DNA from: Bacteroidota bacterium
Lineage (GTDB): Bacteria; Bacteroidota; Bacteroidia; 2-12-FULL-35-15
Length of the DNA: 39,220 nt
NCBI GenBank assembly: GCA_947476185.1
Contig: CANJPX010000030.1
Coordinates: 1-39,220, forward strand
Direction of reading: 5' to 3'
The translations under genes were made by a program, and so were the position numbers. Below, piece after piece: positions 27,546 to 35,239 of the stretch (its first letter is position 1; each line of letters starts with the position of its first letter). The notes beneath the pieces were generated by a model that was not told where the DNA came from, ran no database searches, and saw only the letters and a list, made by a program, of their open reading frames with translations.

Positions 27546-29018
27546 TTAATAAGCTCTCGCAAATACTACTCGCTGTTTCGATGGCAATCCGCTATAAATA
27601 CACTTTCCGGCTTCTTGTTTATTATTCAAAGGAATACAACGAATTGTTGCTTTTGTTTCCTCTTTTATCTTTTGTTCCGTTTCAGGAGTTCCATCCCAAT
27701 GTGCCATTACAAAGCCAGGCGTTTTATCTAAAATAGATTTAAATTCCTCATAAGAATCCGCCTTAAAGGTCTTCGCTTCACGCATTGTTCTGGCTTTTTG
27801 AAACAGATTATCCTGAATTTGCTGCAACAAATGTTCAATTTTATTTTCAAGATCAGCTTGTTGTAAGGTTTCCTTTTCCATAGTATCTCTTCTTGCCACC
27901 TCTACAGTTCCATTCTCCAGATCTCTTCCTCCAATGGCAATTCGAACAGGCACACCTTTCATCTCATATTCCGCAAATTTCCATCCCGGACGTTGTGAAT
28001 CTCTGTTGTCGTACTTCACACTGATTCCTTTCGCTTCCATCGCTTTCTTCATCCTCGCTACCACTTCATTTATCTGCCCAAGCTGCTCTTCACTTTTATA
28101 AATAGGAACGATAACAACCTGAAAAGGAGCTAACTTAGGAGGCAATACCAACCCTTTATCATCCGAATGCGACATAACCAAGGCTCCCATCAATCGTGTT
28201 GAAACACCCCAGGAAGTTGCCCATACGTGCTCTTGTTTACCTTCTTTGGTTGCAAATTTAACATCAAACGCTTTAGCGAAATTCTGACCTAAAAAGTGTG
28301 ATGTTCCGGCCTGCAAAGCTTTTCCATCTTGCATCAACGCCTCAATACAATAGGTTTCAATAGCTCCGGCAAATCTTTCGTTCGCTGTCTTAATCCCTTT
28401 TATCACCGGCATGGCCATCCAATTTTCTGCAAAATCAGCATAGACACCCAACATTTTTTCTGTCTCAATTATTGCCTCTGCAGAAGTTTCGTGAGCTGTG
28501 TGGCCTTCCTGCCATAAAAATTCTGTTGTGCGCAAGAACAAACGTGTTCTCATTTCCCAACGAACCACATTCGCCCATTGATTTACCAATATTGGCAGAT
28601 CCCGATAGGATTGTATCCAACCTCGATAAGTATTCCAGATAATAGTTTCTGAAGTAGGACGAACAATTAATTCCTCATCCAGCTTTGCTGTTTCATCCAC
28701 AACAACACTCCCATCCTCAGCAGTTTTTAAACGGTAATGTGTCACTACAGCACACTCTTTCGCAAATCCTTCCACATGGCTCGCTTCTTTACTAAAAAAA
28801 GATTTTGGTATGAATAAAGGGAAATAGGCGTTTACGTGATCTGTATCTTTAAACATTTTATCCAAAGCCTGCTGCATTTTTTCCCAGATAGCATATCCGT
28901 AAGGCTTAATGACCATACAGCCTTTAACTGCCGAATGCTCTGCTAAATCTGCTTTCACAACCAATTCGTTGTACCATTCCGAATAATTCCCTTCTCGCGT
29001 TGATAACTCCTTGCTCAT
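27546..29018 (-). CDS. proS: Prolyl-tRNA synthetase, archaeal/eukaryotic-like (short) type
   Basis: 490 aa. Class II synthetase that charges tRNA-Pro. Catalytic motifs: [67 protein letters not shown] (motif 2) in several pieces, and [15 protein letters not shown] in the anticodon domain. The bacterial INS editing insertion between motifs 2 and 3 is absent, and a zinc-domain-like C-terminus ends in ARAY, both marks of the short type that occurs in Bacteroidota. So Ala-tRNA-Pro would have to be edited in trans; no YbaK-like protein is in this window. Upstream gene of a probable two-gene operon. Confidence 0.95.
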   Translation of the reverse strand: MSKELSTREGNYSEWYNELVVKADLAEHSAVKGCMVIKPYGYAIWEKMQQALDKMFKDTDHVNAYFPLFIPKSFFSKEASHVEGFAKECAVVTHYRLKTAEDGSVVVDETAKLDEELIVRPTSETIIWNTYRGWIQSYRDLPILVNQWANVVRWEMRTRLFLRTTEFLWQEGHTAHETSAEAIIETEKMLGVYADFAENWMAMPVIKGIKTANERFAGAIETYCIEALMQDGKALQAGTSHFLGQNFAKAFDVKFATKEGKQEHVWATSWGVSTRLMGALVMSHSDDKGLVLPPKLAPFQVVIVPIYKSEEQLGQINEVVARMKKAMEAKGISVKYDNRDSQRPGWKFAEYEMKGVPVRIAIGGRDLENGTVEVARRDTMEKETLQQADLENKIEHLLQQIQDNLFQKARTMREAKTFKADSYEEFKSILDKTPGFVMAHWDGTPETEQKIKEETKATIRCIPLNNKQEAGKCIYSGLPSKQRVVFARAY

Positions 29019-29145
29019 AATCTTTTTTTTATGGTATAGTATTTGTAATTTTATATCTGACTTTAGGATTGTAAAAATAGAAAATTAAACCTTTTGTCGA
29101 TTTTAAAAAGATTTAAAATCATCCCCCCATCAAAAAACAGTAAAA

Positions 29146-30462
29146 ATGAAAACGTATTTAAGCATTCTAACCATCGCTTTATTGGCATTTACTTCGTGTA
29201 AATCTCCTGAAGGCGCGCAGTCGAGGGTTTATAGCGATGATATTTATTACTCATCAAAAGATAAGGCTGCTGATAATGAAAAACTAATTGCGGAGGCGGC
29301 CAGACAGCGAGAAGCTGATAAAAAACAAGCAGAACAAGATGCTTTAGCGGCTCAAAACACTAAACGTAGCTCTACAACTGCTGATGATTATTATAATCCA
29401 TCAGAAAAGGGCTCGACAATTACAAATAATACTACGAATAATTATTACGACAATACACCTTTTGAATATGACGACTATTATGACGATGCTTATGCAGTGC
29501 GTCTAAGACGTTTTCATAATAATTGTGGCAGTTATGGCTACTACGATAATTACTACACGAATTCATATCTATACACCGGAAACCCATACAACTACGGAAC
29601 AAGTGTATACATGGGGTATAATTTCTGGGGCCCGAACTATTTTACTTTTTCCTATAATCCAAGTTATTTCTGGTATGGTAACCAAGGTTGGTCCTACGAT
29701 CCTTTCTACAATCCTTACGGATACGGGTACGATCCATGCGGATACAACCCATATGGAGGATACGGCTATAACCCTTATGGAGGATATGGTTACAACCCAT
29801 ACGGAGGTTATGGATATAATCCATACGGAAATGGCTATTACAGCGGTATGTATAACAACAACTATTTTAACAGTTACGATAACAACAGCTATTATTACGG
29901 CCCAAGAGGGACAACTGCTTCAAATGGAAGAGTGTCTGCTCAACCTTCTCTGGCACACCGCATGACAAATGAATTGGAAGCACAAGCACAAGCAAATCCG
30001 GAAAACTGGACAAAAGATGACTACGGACGGATCAAGCCGGCATATACCAATTCCAGTGCTGCTGATGCTTACAAACCATCAAACAACACTTCTATTAAAC
30101 CTGTGGGACCGATAAATCCGGCTTATAAACCGGAAAATAACAGCAAGCCGGTTTCTTCTGAAAACCCGGCTTATAAAGAAACTCCGACATATAAAGAAAA
30201 ACCAACATACAACGAAAAGCCTGTTTACAATGAACAGCCTTCTAATAAAGAAAAGCCTGTTTACAAAGAAAATCCTGCTAATAACGAGAGACAAAAACCG
30301 ATCGAACAACCGAAATATGAGCAGCCGAAGTACGAGCAGCCGAAGTACGAAAAACCTCGTTACGAAGCGCCACGCAGTGAAACACCTAAGGCAGAGCAAT
30401 CAACGCCTAGCAGAGGAAATCCAAGCAGTACACCATCTGGCAACAAACCTCCCAGAAGATAA
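29146..30462 (+). CDS. Lipoprotein with Gly-Tyr-Asn-Pro repeats and a Pro/Lys/Glu repeat tail
   Basis: 438 aa. Lipobox LLAFTSC gives lipidated Cys18. Residues 40-75 are a charged Ala-rich helix. Residues ~78-260 are extremely rich in Tyr, Asn and Gly, with four tandem copies of the 8-residue unit NPYGGYGY at ~201-228. Residues 310-415 are Pro-rich with repeats such as YKEKP, YNEKP and three copies of EQPKYEQPKY-type units. No known domain is visible. The composition suggests a disordered, possibly adhesive or phase-separating surface protein whose Pro-rich part may span or cross-link the envelope (inference). Precedes the FadL gene on the same strand; separated from it by a long hairpin. Confidence 0.85.
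   Translation: MKTYLSILTIALLAFTSCKSPEGAQSRVYSDDIYYSSKDKAADNEKLIAEAARQREADKKQAEQDALAAQNTKRSSTTADDYYNPSEKGSTITNNTTNNYYDNTPFEYDDYYDDAYAVRLRRFHNNCGSYGYYDNYYTNSYLYTGNPYNYGTSVYMGYNFWGPNYFTFSYNPSYFWYGNQGWSYDPFYNPYGYGYDPCGYNPYGGYGYNPYGGYGYNPYGGYGYNPYGNGYYSGMYNNNYFNSYDNNSYYYGPRGTTASNGRVSAQPSLAHRMTNELEAQAQANPENWTKDDYGRIKPAYTNSSAADAYKPSNNTSIKPVGPINPAYKPENNSKPVSSENPAYKETPTYKEKPTYNEKPVYNEQPSNKEKPVYKENPANNERQKPIEQPKYEQPKYEQPKYEKPRYEAPRSETPKAEQSTPSRGNPSSTPSGNKPPRR
29740..29835 (+). repeat. 24-bp coding repeats (NPYGGYGY)
   Basis: Four tandem 24-bp units encoding NPYGGYGY-type octapeptides, the last partial. The DNA copies differ mostly at third codon positions (e.g. CCATAT, CCTTAT, CCATAC for Pro-Tyr), so the protein repeat is kept while the DNA drifts. 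Confidence 0.85.
30163..30372 (+). repeat. Pro/Lys/Glu-rich coding repeats
   Basis: Degenerate 15- to 18-bp units encoding (Y)KEKP, (Y)NEKP and EQPKY peptides in the lipoprotein tail. The EQPKY part (around 30307-30350) is nearly exact at DNA level, so more recently expanded. Confidence 0.75.
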
Positions 30463-30473
30463 TTTTTCTGATT

Positions 30474-30517
30474 GTGTTCTTAATTTTTACACCCTAAAAT
30501 GTAGAAATTAAGAACAC
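30474..30517 (+). promoter_or_regulatory. Very long intergenic stem-loop before the FadL gene
   Basis: GTGTTCTTAATTTTTACA (30474-30491) and TGTAGAAATTAAGAACAC (30500-30517) pair over 18 bp with a single G-U wobble, loop CCCTAAAA. Wobble-containing pairs extend it outward to 30470/30521. It lies 11 nt after the lipoprotein stop and 25 nt before the FadL ATG, without a U-tract. It may be a weak terminator, mRNA-stabilising element, or palindromic operator. Confidence 0.7.
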
Positions 30518-30542
30518 GATTCAAAACTTAAAAAATATTCAT

Positions 30543-31988
30543 ATGAAAAAGTTTATCATAATAATGGGAATGGCATTGATATGCCAATTTTCATTACAAG
30601 CACAAAACGATATCGATGCCATGCGATACTCCCAATTAACATTTGGAGGTACTGCACGATTTGCTTCAATGGCTGGTTCAATGGGTGCGCTAGGAGGAGA
30701 CATTTCCACATTGAGTTTTAATCCTGCCGGGATCGCCATATTCAAAAAAACAGAAATTTCAATAAGTCCTTCGATCTTTTCTCAAACCACCTCCTCCACC
30801 TATAATTTAAATACTTCGAGTGATCGGAAATTAAATTTCAATTTCGGAAATATTGGATTGGTTGCCAGCATTGATCTGCTGGGTGAAAACAATACAAGCG
30901 GCTGGGAAAATGTAAATTTCGGATTCGGTTATAATCGCACAAATAATTTTCATAATTGGGTAGCCATTGAAGGTGATAATAAAACAAGTTCTTTATTAGA
31001 TGTTTTTGTCGCAAATGCTGACGGACATAACAATGCCGACTTTGATGGATTTTCAACTAATCTTGCATGGCAAACCTGGTTGATAAATCCTGACACTATC
31101 GGTTATTTACAATACAATCATGTTGCTCCTAATTATGGCATAAAACAAAAAAAATCAATTGAAACTACCGGATCAATGGGAGAAACAGTAATCAGTTTTG
31201 GAGGAAATTATAAAAGCGTTTTATATTTAGGAGGAACATTGGGAATTGTGACTGCCAAATATTATGAAGAATCCGTTTATGAGGAAATTGATTCAAAAGA
31301 CAGCATTCCAAATTTTAAATCATTTACCTATACACAAGATCTAACTACTAAAGGGAATGGAGTAAACTTAAAACTTGGTGCCATTGTTCGCCCAACTGAT
31401 TGGTTAAGAATTGGGGCAGCCATCCATACACCAACATCCCTTAGTTTAAAAGATGATTACAGCAGTGCAATGAAATCTGATCTGGATGGAGTTTCCTACG
31501 ATACAGTTTCTCCACAAGGTTCATTTGATTACCGCATCACCACTCCTTTTCGTGCAATTGGAAGTCTTGGTTTTATCATTAAAAAAATTGGATTGTTAAA
31601 TGTAGATTATGAATACATTGATTACACATACGCACAACTGCATTCTCATCCAAATGTTTTCACGGATGTAAATAAAGTCATCCGATCTAAATACACCTCT
31701 ACAGGAAATTTAAGAATAGGTGGAGAGGTGCGCTTAGACCCGATTGCCATTCGCCTTGGTTATGCCTTATATGGAAGCCCGTTTAAAGCAAATGAAAATA
31801 AGAATGCTAACCGTTCAAGTTATACTGCAGGGATAGGTTATCGCCAGGATAACTATTTTGTTGACTTTGCATATGTGCATACTCAGTATACTGAATTTAA
31901 TTATTTATATGATTCTCCAAAAGCAACTCCTGTAGAAAATAAATACAAAAACTCCAGTTTTATGCTATCTCTTGGATTCAGATTTTAA
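30543..31988 (+). CDS. OmpP1/FadL-type outer-membrane transport protein
   Basis: 481 aa. Signal peptide MKKFIIIMGMALICQFSLQA, then DIDAMRYSQLTFGGTARFASMAGSMGALGGDISTLSFNPAGIAIF, the FadL/TodX N-terminal hatch pattern (GgtaRs.gMGGA..a...d.sa...NPAGla). A 14-strand-like barrel follows and the protein ends ...SFMLSLGFRF with a terminal Phe. FadL proteins admit fatty acids or other hydrophobic compounds across the outer membrane; the substrate here is unknown. The gene ends at a strong terminator 19 nt downstream. Its proS-lipoprotein-FadL neighbourhood seems common in Bacteroidota (recollection). Confidence 0.87.
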   Translation: MKKFIIIMGMALICQFSLQAQNDIDAMRYSQLTFGGTARFASMAGSMGALGGDISTLSFNPAGIAIFKKTEISISPSIFSQTTSSTYNLNTSSDRKLNFNFGNIGLVASIDLLGENNTSGWENVNFGFGYNRTNNFHNWVAIEGDNKTSSLLDVFVANADGHNNADFDGFSTNLAWQTWLINPDTIGYLQYNHVAPNYGIKQKKSIETTGSMGETVISFGGNYKSVLYLGGTLGIVTAKYYEESVYEEIDSKDSIPNFKSFTYTQDLTTKGNGVNLKLGAIVRPTDWLRIGAAIHTPTSLSLKDDYSSAMKSDLDGVSYDTVSPQGSFDYRITTPFRAIGSLGFIIKKIGLLNVDYEYIDYTYAQLHSHPNVFTDVNKVIRSKYTSTGNLRIGGEVRLDPIAIRLGYALYGSPFKANENKNANRSSYTAGIGYRQDNYFVDFAYVHTQYTEFNYLYDSPKATPVENKYKNSSFMLSLGFRF

Positions 31989-32006
31989 TTCCAATTTATA
32001 TCAAAT

Positions 32007-32044
32007 AAAAAAGCCCTTCGTAAATATTACGAAGGGCTTTTTTT
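32007..32044. terminator. Bidirectional intrinsic terminator
   Basis: AAGCCCTTCGTAA (32011-32023) pairs with TTACGAAGGGCTT (32027-32039) with a 3-nt loop; flanking A- and T-tracts give a U-run both ways. Shared by FadL (+) and the zinc-ribbon gene (-). Confidence 0.93.
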
Positions 32045-32057
32045 GTTTTATTAATTA

Positions 32058-32822
32058 TTATACTTTTTCAGCTTTTCCGGTAAGGATATCAGCATCTACC
32101 AATATTCTTCCACAATGCTCACATACAATCACTTTTTTATGCATTTTGATATCTAAATGTCGTTGTGGAGGGATCTTATTGAAACATCCGCCACATGCAT
32201 CACGCTCAACAGTAACAACACCTAAACCATTAATTACATTTGAACGAAGACGGTGATAAGCATTCAACAATCTTTCTTCGATAATGCTTTCAGAAGCTTT
32301 TGACTTTTTCATCAATGATGCTTCTTCTTTTTCAGTTTCAGCTACAATTTCATCTAACTCTTTCTTCTTGATCTTAAGATCTTTTTGTCTGTCTTTAAAA
32401 TCTTCTTCCGAAGCGTCAATCACCTCTTTCTTAGAAATGATATTTGCTTTATATTCTTTGATACGTTTTTCAGCCAATTGAATCTCTAAATTCTGGAATT
32501 CAATTTCTTTAGTGATAGCATCGTACTCACGGTTGTTACGTACTTTGCCTTGTTGTGTCTCGTATTTTTTTATTAAAGCCTGAGCATCTTTGATCACATT
32601 TTTCTTTTCTGTGATAGATTCCTCCAAGGTTTTTAATTCTTCTGAAAGGTTAGTGATACGGGTTTCTAAGCCGGCAACCAGATCTTCCAAATCTCTCACT
32701 TCCAAAGGCAATTCGCCTCTAACAGTTCTGATCTTATCAATCTTTGAATCAACTTGTTGTAATTCAAACAAGGCTTTTAACTTTTCCTCTACAGAGATTT
32801 CGTCAGTTTTAGTTTTTGCCAT
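32058..32822 (-). CDS. Coiled-coil protein with C-terminal C4 zinc ribbon
   Basis: 254 aa. Residues ~12-185 form a long antiparallel coiled coil (heptads rich in Leu, Glu and Lys, with KVRNNREYDAITKEIEFQ near the turn, a signature of the family). The C-terminus has a C4 zinc ribbon: Cys210, Cys213, Cys234 and Cys237 in ACGGCF and CEHCG, between which IPPQRHLDI is conserved. Family: zf-RING_7 (CdsZ-like), possibly a nucleic-acid or ribosome-associated adaptor; the role is not firmly established. It starts 3 nt after the NIF3-family gene stop, so the two are an operon, a conserved pairing. A separate -7-like box lies in the 3' end of that gene. Confidence 0.9.
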   Translation of the reverse strand: MAKTKTDEISVEEKLKALFELQQVDSKIDKIRTVRGELPLEVRDLEDLVAGLETRITNLSEELKTLEESITEKKNVIKDAQALIKKYETQQGKVRNNREYDAITKEIEFQNLEIQLAEKRIKEYKANIISKKEVIDASEEDFKDRQKDLKIKKKELDEIVAETEKEEASLMKKSKASESIIEERLLNAYHRLRSNVINGLGVVTVERDACGGCFNKIPPQRHLDIKMHKKVIVCEHCGRILVDADILTGKAEKV

Positions 32823-32825
32823 CTT

Positions 32826-33920
32826 TTATAAATAGTTTATTGGATTTGTATTAATTTTTGACAAATGGAGTGCAAATGTACTAAATTTTTCTCGTAAAAT
32901 ATCATAAAATAATTCCATGGTAAATTGTTCACTCTCATAATGTCCAATATCAGCAATAATAAGTTGATTTTCAGCATCAAAGAACTGGTGGTACTTGAAA
33001 TCGGCAGTCACAAAAACATCCGCCCCCGAGCTTTTCGCATTTTCCAGTAAAAAACTGCCAGAACCACCACAAATAGCGACCTTTTTGACTTTCTTTCCCC
33101 TTAAAGCTGTAAATCGGATACCATCTGCTTTCATCACCTGTTTTATGAAATTTAAAAATTCGGTTTCCTCCATCTCCTTTGGCAGCTCTCCTATCATCCC
33201 CGCTCCAACCAACTTATTAGTATTGGTAATATTAATAAGATCATATGCCACTTCTTCATAAGGATGAGCCAAAAACAATGCTTTCAACAACTTCGATTCC
33301 AAATATACAGGATAAATCATTTCAATTTTGGTCTCATTCTCCTGATGCTGCTGCCCTTTTTCTCCAACATAAGGAGCTGTATTTTCTCCGGCTTTGAATG
33401 TCCCAATTCCGTTTGAATTAAAACTACATTCATCATAATTGCCTATCCCTCCTCCACCAACTTCAAATAATGCCTTTCGTATTGCTGGTCCATCCGCTTC
33501 CGGACAAAAGGTGATCAGTTTTTTGATCGTGTTCTTTTGAGTAGAAAGTATAGAACAATTTATCAACCCAAGCTTTTCAGCTATCTTTCCATTTACACCA
33601 TTGAATACATGATCCAAATTAGTATGAGCAGCATAAATTGCGATATTATTTTGAATGGCTTTTATGATCACCCGCTCTACATAATTTTTTCCATTGAATT
33701 TTTTTAATCCGGAAAATACAATGGGATGATGTGAGATCACCAAATTACATTTATTCGCAATAGCTTCATCAATCACCGCTTCTGTGCTATCAAGACAAAT
33801 AACCGCTCCGGTAATTTCCATTTCATTGTTTCCACAGATCAATCCCGAATTATCATAACTTTCCTGATACGCCAACGGTGCGAAGGATTCCAAATGATCG
33901 GTAATTTCTTTTAATTTCAT
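32826..33920 (-). CDS. NIF3/DUF34-family dinuclear-metal protein
   Basis: 364 aa. Hexameric toroid family with a two-metal site. His64-His65 (VISHHPIVF), His99/Asp103 (AAHTNLDHV) and a C-terminal DIGHYESE supply the ligands. About 120 residues between the two halves form the CutA-like insertion of the long form (starting near KNTIKKLITFCPEADGPAIRKALF). Annotated elsewhere as GTP cyclohydrolase I type 2, but that activity is doubtful; roles in metal handling or nucleotide-cofactor damage repair have been proposed. Upstream gene of the operon with the zinc-ribbon protein. Confidence 0.93.
   Translation of the reverse strand: MKLKEITDHLESFAPLAYQESYDNSGLICGNNEMEITGAVICLDSTEAVIDEAIANKCNLVISHHPIVFSGLKKFNGKNYVERVIIKAIQNNIAIYAAHTNLDHVFNGVNGKIAEKLGLINCSILSTQKNTIKKLITFCPEADGPAIRKALFEVGGGGIGNYDECSFNSNGIGTFKAGENTAPYVGEKGQQHQENETKIEMIYPVYLESKLLKALFLAHPYEEVAYDLINITNTNKLVGAGMIGELPKEMEETEFLNFIKQVMKADGIRFTALRGKKVKKVAICGGSGSFLLENAKSSGADVFVTADFKYHQFFDAENQLIIADIGHYESEQFTMELFYDILREKFSTFALHLSKINTNPINYL
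32872..32879 (-). promoter_or_regulatory. Candidate internal promoter -7 element for the zinc-ribbon gene
   Basis: On the minus strand TACATTTG followed by CACTCC, identical over 14 nt to the tRNA-Glu -7 region (TACATTTGCACTCC). It lies in the last codons of the NIF3-family gene, 49 nt before the zinc-ribbon ATG. No clean TTG -33, and it codes for protein, so it may be coincidence. Confidence 0.4.
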
Positions 33921-34033
33921 GGTCTACGAATTATTTACAGTCCTATTCAATAAAAAATAGTCGCTTGCTTTGATCCTATTTCAAATGCGAATTTACGAAT
34001 CTATTTATCATTTTTCAGTTTCCGATCAGCCCA

Positions 34034-34098
34034 TTTACAAATTGTCACATTAATAATTATTTTCATTTTCAAATTGTCACTTTTCAAATTGTCACATT
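34034..34098. repeat. Tandem CAAATTGTCAC repeats before lpxK
   Basis: A 15-bp unit TTTTCAAATTGTCAC is tandemly duplicated at 34066-34080 and 34081-34095. A third copy of the core, ACAAATTGTCACATT, is at 34037-34051, spacing 32 bp. Located in the 197-bp gap between two divergent genes, just ahead of lpxK. Confidence 0.8.
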
Positions 34099-34117
34099 GA
34101 TTTTGTATTTTAGGCCT

Positions 34118-35239
34118 GTGAAGTTTCTACGGATATTATTATTTCCATTTTCCATAATATATGGCTGTATCGTATTTATGCGAAACAAACTTTATGATTG
34201 GGGAATATTTTCTTCAGTTGAATTTGAGATACCAACTATTTCAATCGGGAATCTGACTGTTGGCGGTACAGGAAAAACGCCGCACATTGAGTATCTCATC
34301 AGGCTATTAAAATCTGAATTTTATCTTGCAACTATCAGCAGAGGATATGGAAGAAAAACAAAAGGTTTTGTTTTATCTGATACACAATCTACAGCAGAAG
34401 ATATTGGTGATGAACCATTACAATTCAAAAAGAAATTCTCTGGATTGCGCGTTGCTGTGGATGGAAATAGAGTGCGTGGAATAAAAAATTTATTAAAAGA
34501 ATTCCCATCCCTACAAACAATTTTATTAGATGATGCGTTTCAGCACAGAGCTGTAAAACCAGGACTCAACATCGTTCTTACAGATTTCAGTTACCTTTAT
34601 TTAAGGGATACTATGCTTCCTACTGGAAATTTACGTGAATTTAAATCCGGCATCGAGCGTGCTGATATTATCATTGTTACAAAATGTCCTGAAATATTAT
34701 TACCTATAGAAAGAAAAAGATTACTGACTGAGATAAACCCTTTACCACATCAACGTGTTTATTTTTCCTACATAAAATACGGTGATTTTATTCCGGTTAT
34801 AGGTGATGGCACCAATCCGCTTGCTAAAGAATATTATTTTGAGCGTAATTTTTCCATGGTATTATTAACGGGAATCGCTAATACCAAACCATTGGAATAC
34901 TATTTAAAAAACAAAGTAAAAAACATCCTACCGGTAAAATATAAGGATCATCATCATTTTACAAAAGCAGATATAGGGGCTATTCAAAAAATATTTGATA
35001 ATATTGCCGCTGCAAATAAAATTATATTGACAACTGAAAAAGATGCTATGCGGTTAAAAAGTGCAGAGTATACCGAAGTAATTAAAAACCTTCCTCTTTT
35101 TTACATTCCAATAGAAATTGATTTTCACAACAAAGAAAAAAACATACGCCTGAATGACACGGTAGGGCAAGAATTCAACGAACAAATACTCCATTATGTT
35201 AGAGCAAATCAAAAACACAGCAGCATACATTCAAAGTAA
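34118..35239 (+). CDS. lpxK: Tetraacyldisaccharide 4'-kinase (lipid A kinase)
   Basis: 373 aa from the preferred GTG start. Phosphorylates the 4' position of the lipid A disaccharide on the inner-membrane face, giving lipid IVA. N-terminal membrane-binding helix VKFLRILLFPFSIIYGCIVF, P-loop GNLTVGGTGKTPH (~44-56), RGYGRKTKGF, and DDAFQHRAV with the conserved DDGFQH-like catalytic/Mg motif (Ala for Gly). An in-frame TTG at 34097 adds seven residues, but homologous LpxKs begin at the KFLRILLFP segment, supporting GTG 34118. The gene overlaps punA by 44 nt. CAAATTGTCAC repeats lie just upstream. Confidence 0.93.
   Translation: MKFLRILLFPFSIIYGCIVFMRNKLYDWGIFSSVEFEIPTISIGNLTVGGTGKTPHIEYLIRLLKSEFYLATISRGYGRKTKGFVLSDTQSTAEDIGDEPLQFKKKFSGLRVAVDGNRVRGIKNLLKEFPSLQTILLDDAFQHRAVKPGLNIVLTDFSYLYLRDTMLPTGNLREFKSGIERADIIIVTKCPEILLPIERKRLLTEINPLPHQRVYFSYIKYGDFIPVIGDGTNPLAKEYYFERNFSMVLLTGIANTKPLEYYLKNKVKNILPVKYKDHHHFTKADIGAIQKIFDNIAAANKIILTTEKDAMRLKSAEYTEVIKNLPLFYIPIEIDFHNKEKNIRLNDTVGQEFNEQILHYVRANQKHSSIHSK

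Noticed and set aside
29525..29965. 146-codon + frame rich in Thr/Met/His repeats
   Set aside because: Out-of-frame reading of the Gly-Tyr-Asn-Pro repeat DNA of the lipoprotein; repeats are periodic in all frames and the real frame has a lipobox and synonymous drift.
30079..30399. 106-codon minus-strand frame made of Phe/Leu/Arg
   Set aside because: Antisense of the Pro/Lys/Glu repeats; the apparent hydrophobicity is a by-product, with no independent start signal.
31972..32256. 94-codon + frame overlapping the FadL end
   Set aside because: Runs through the terminator and antisense to the zinc-ribbon gene; shadow frame.
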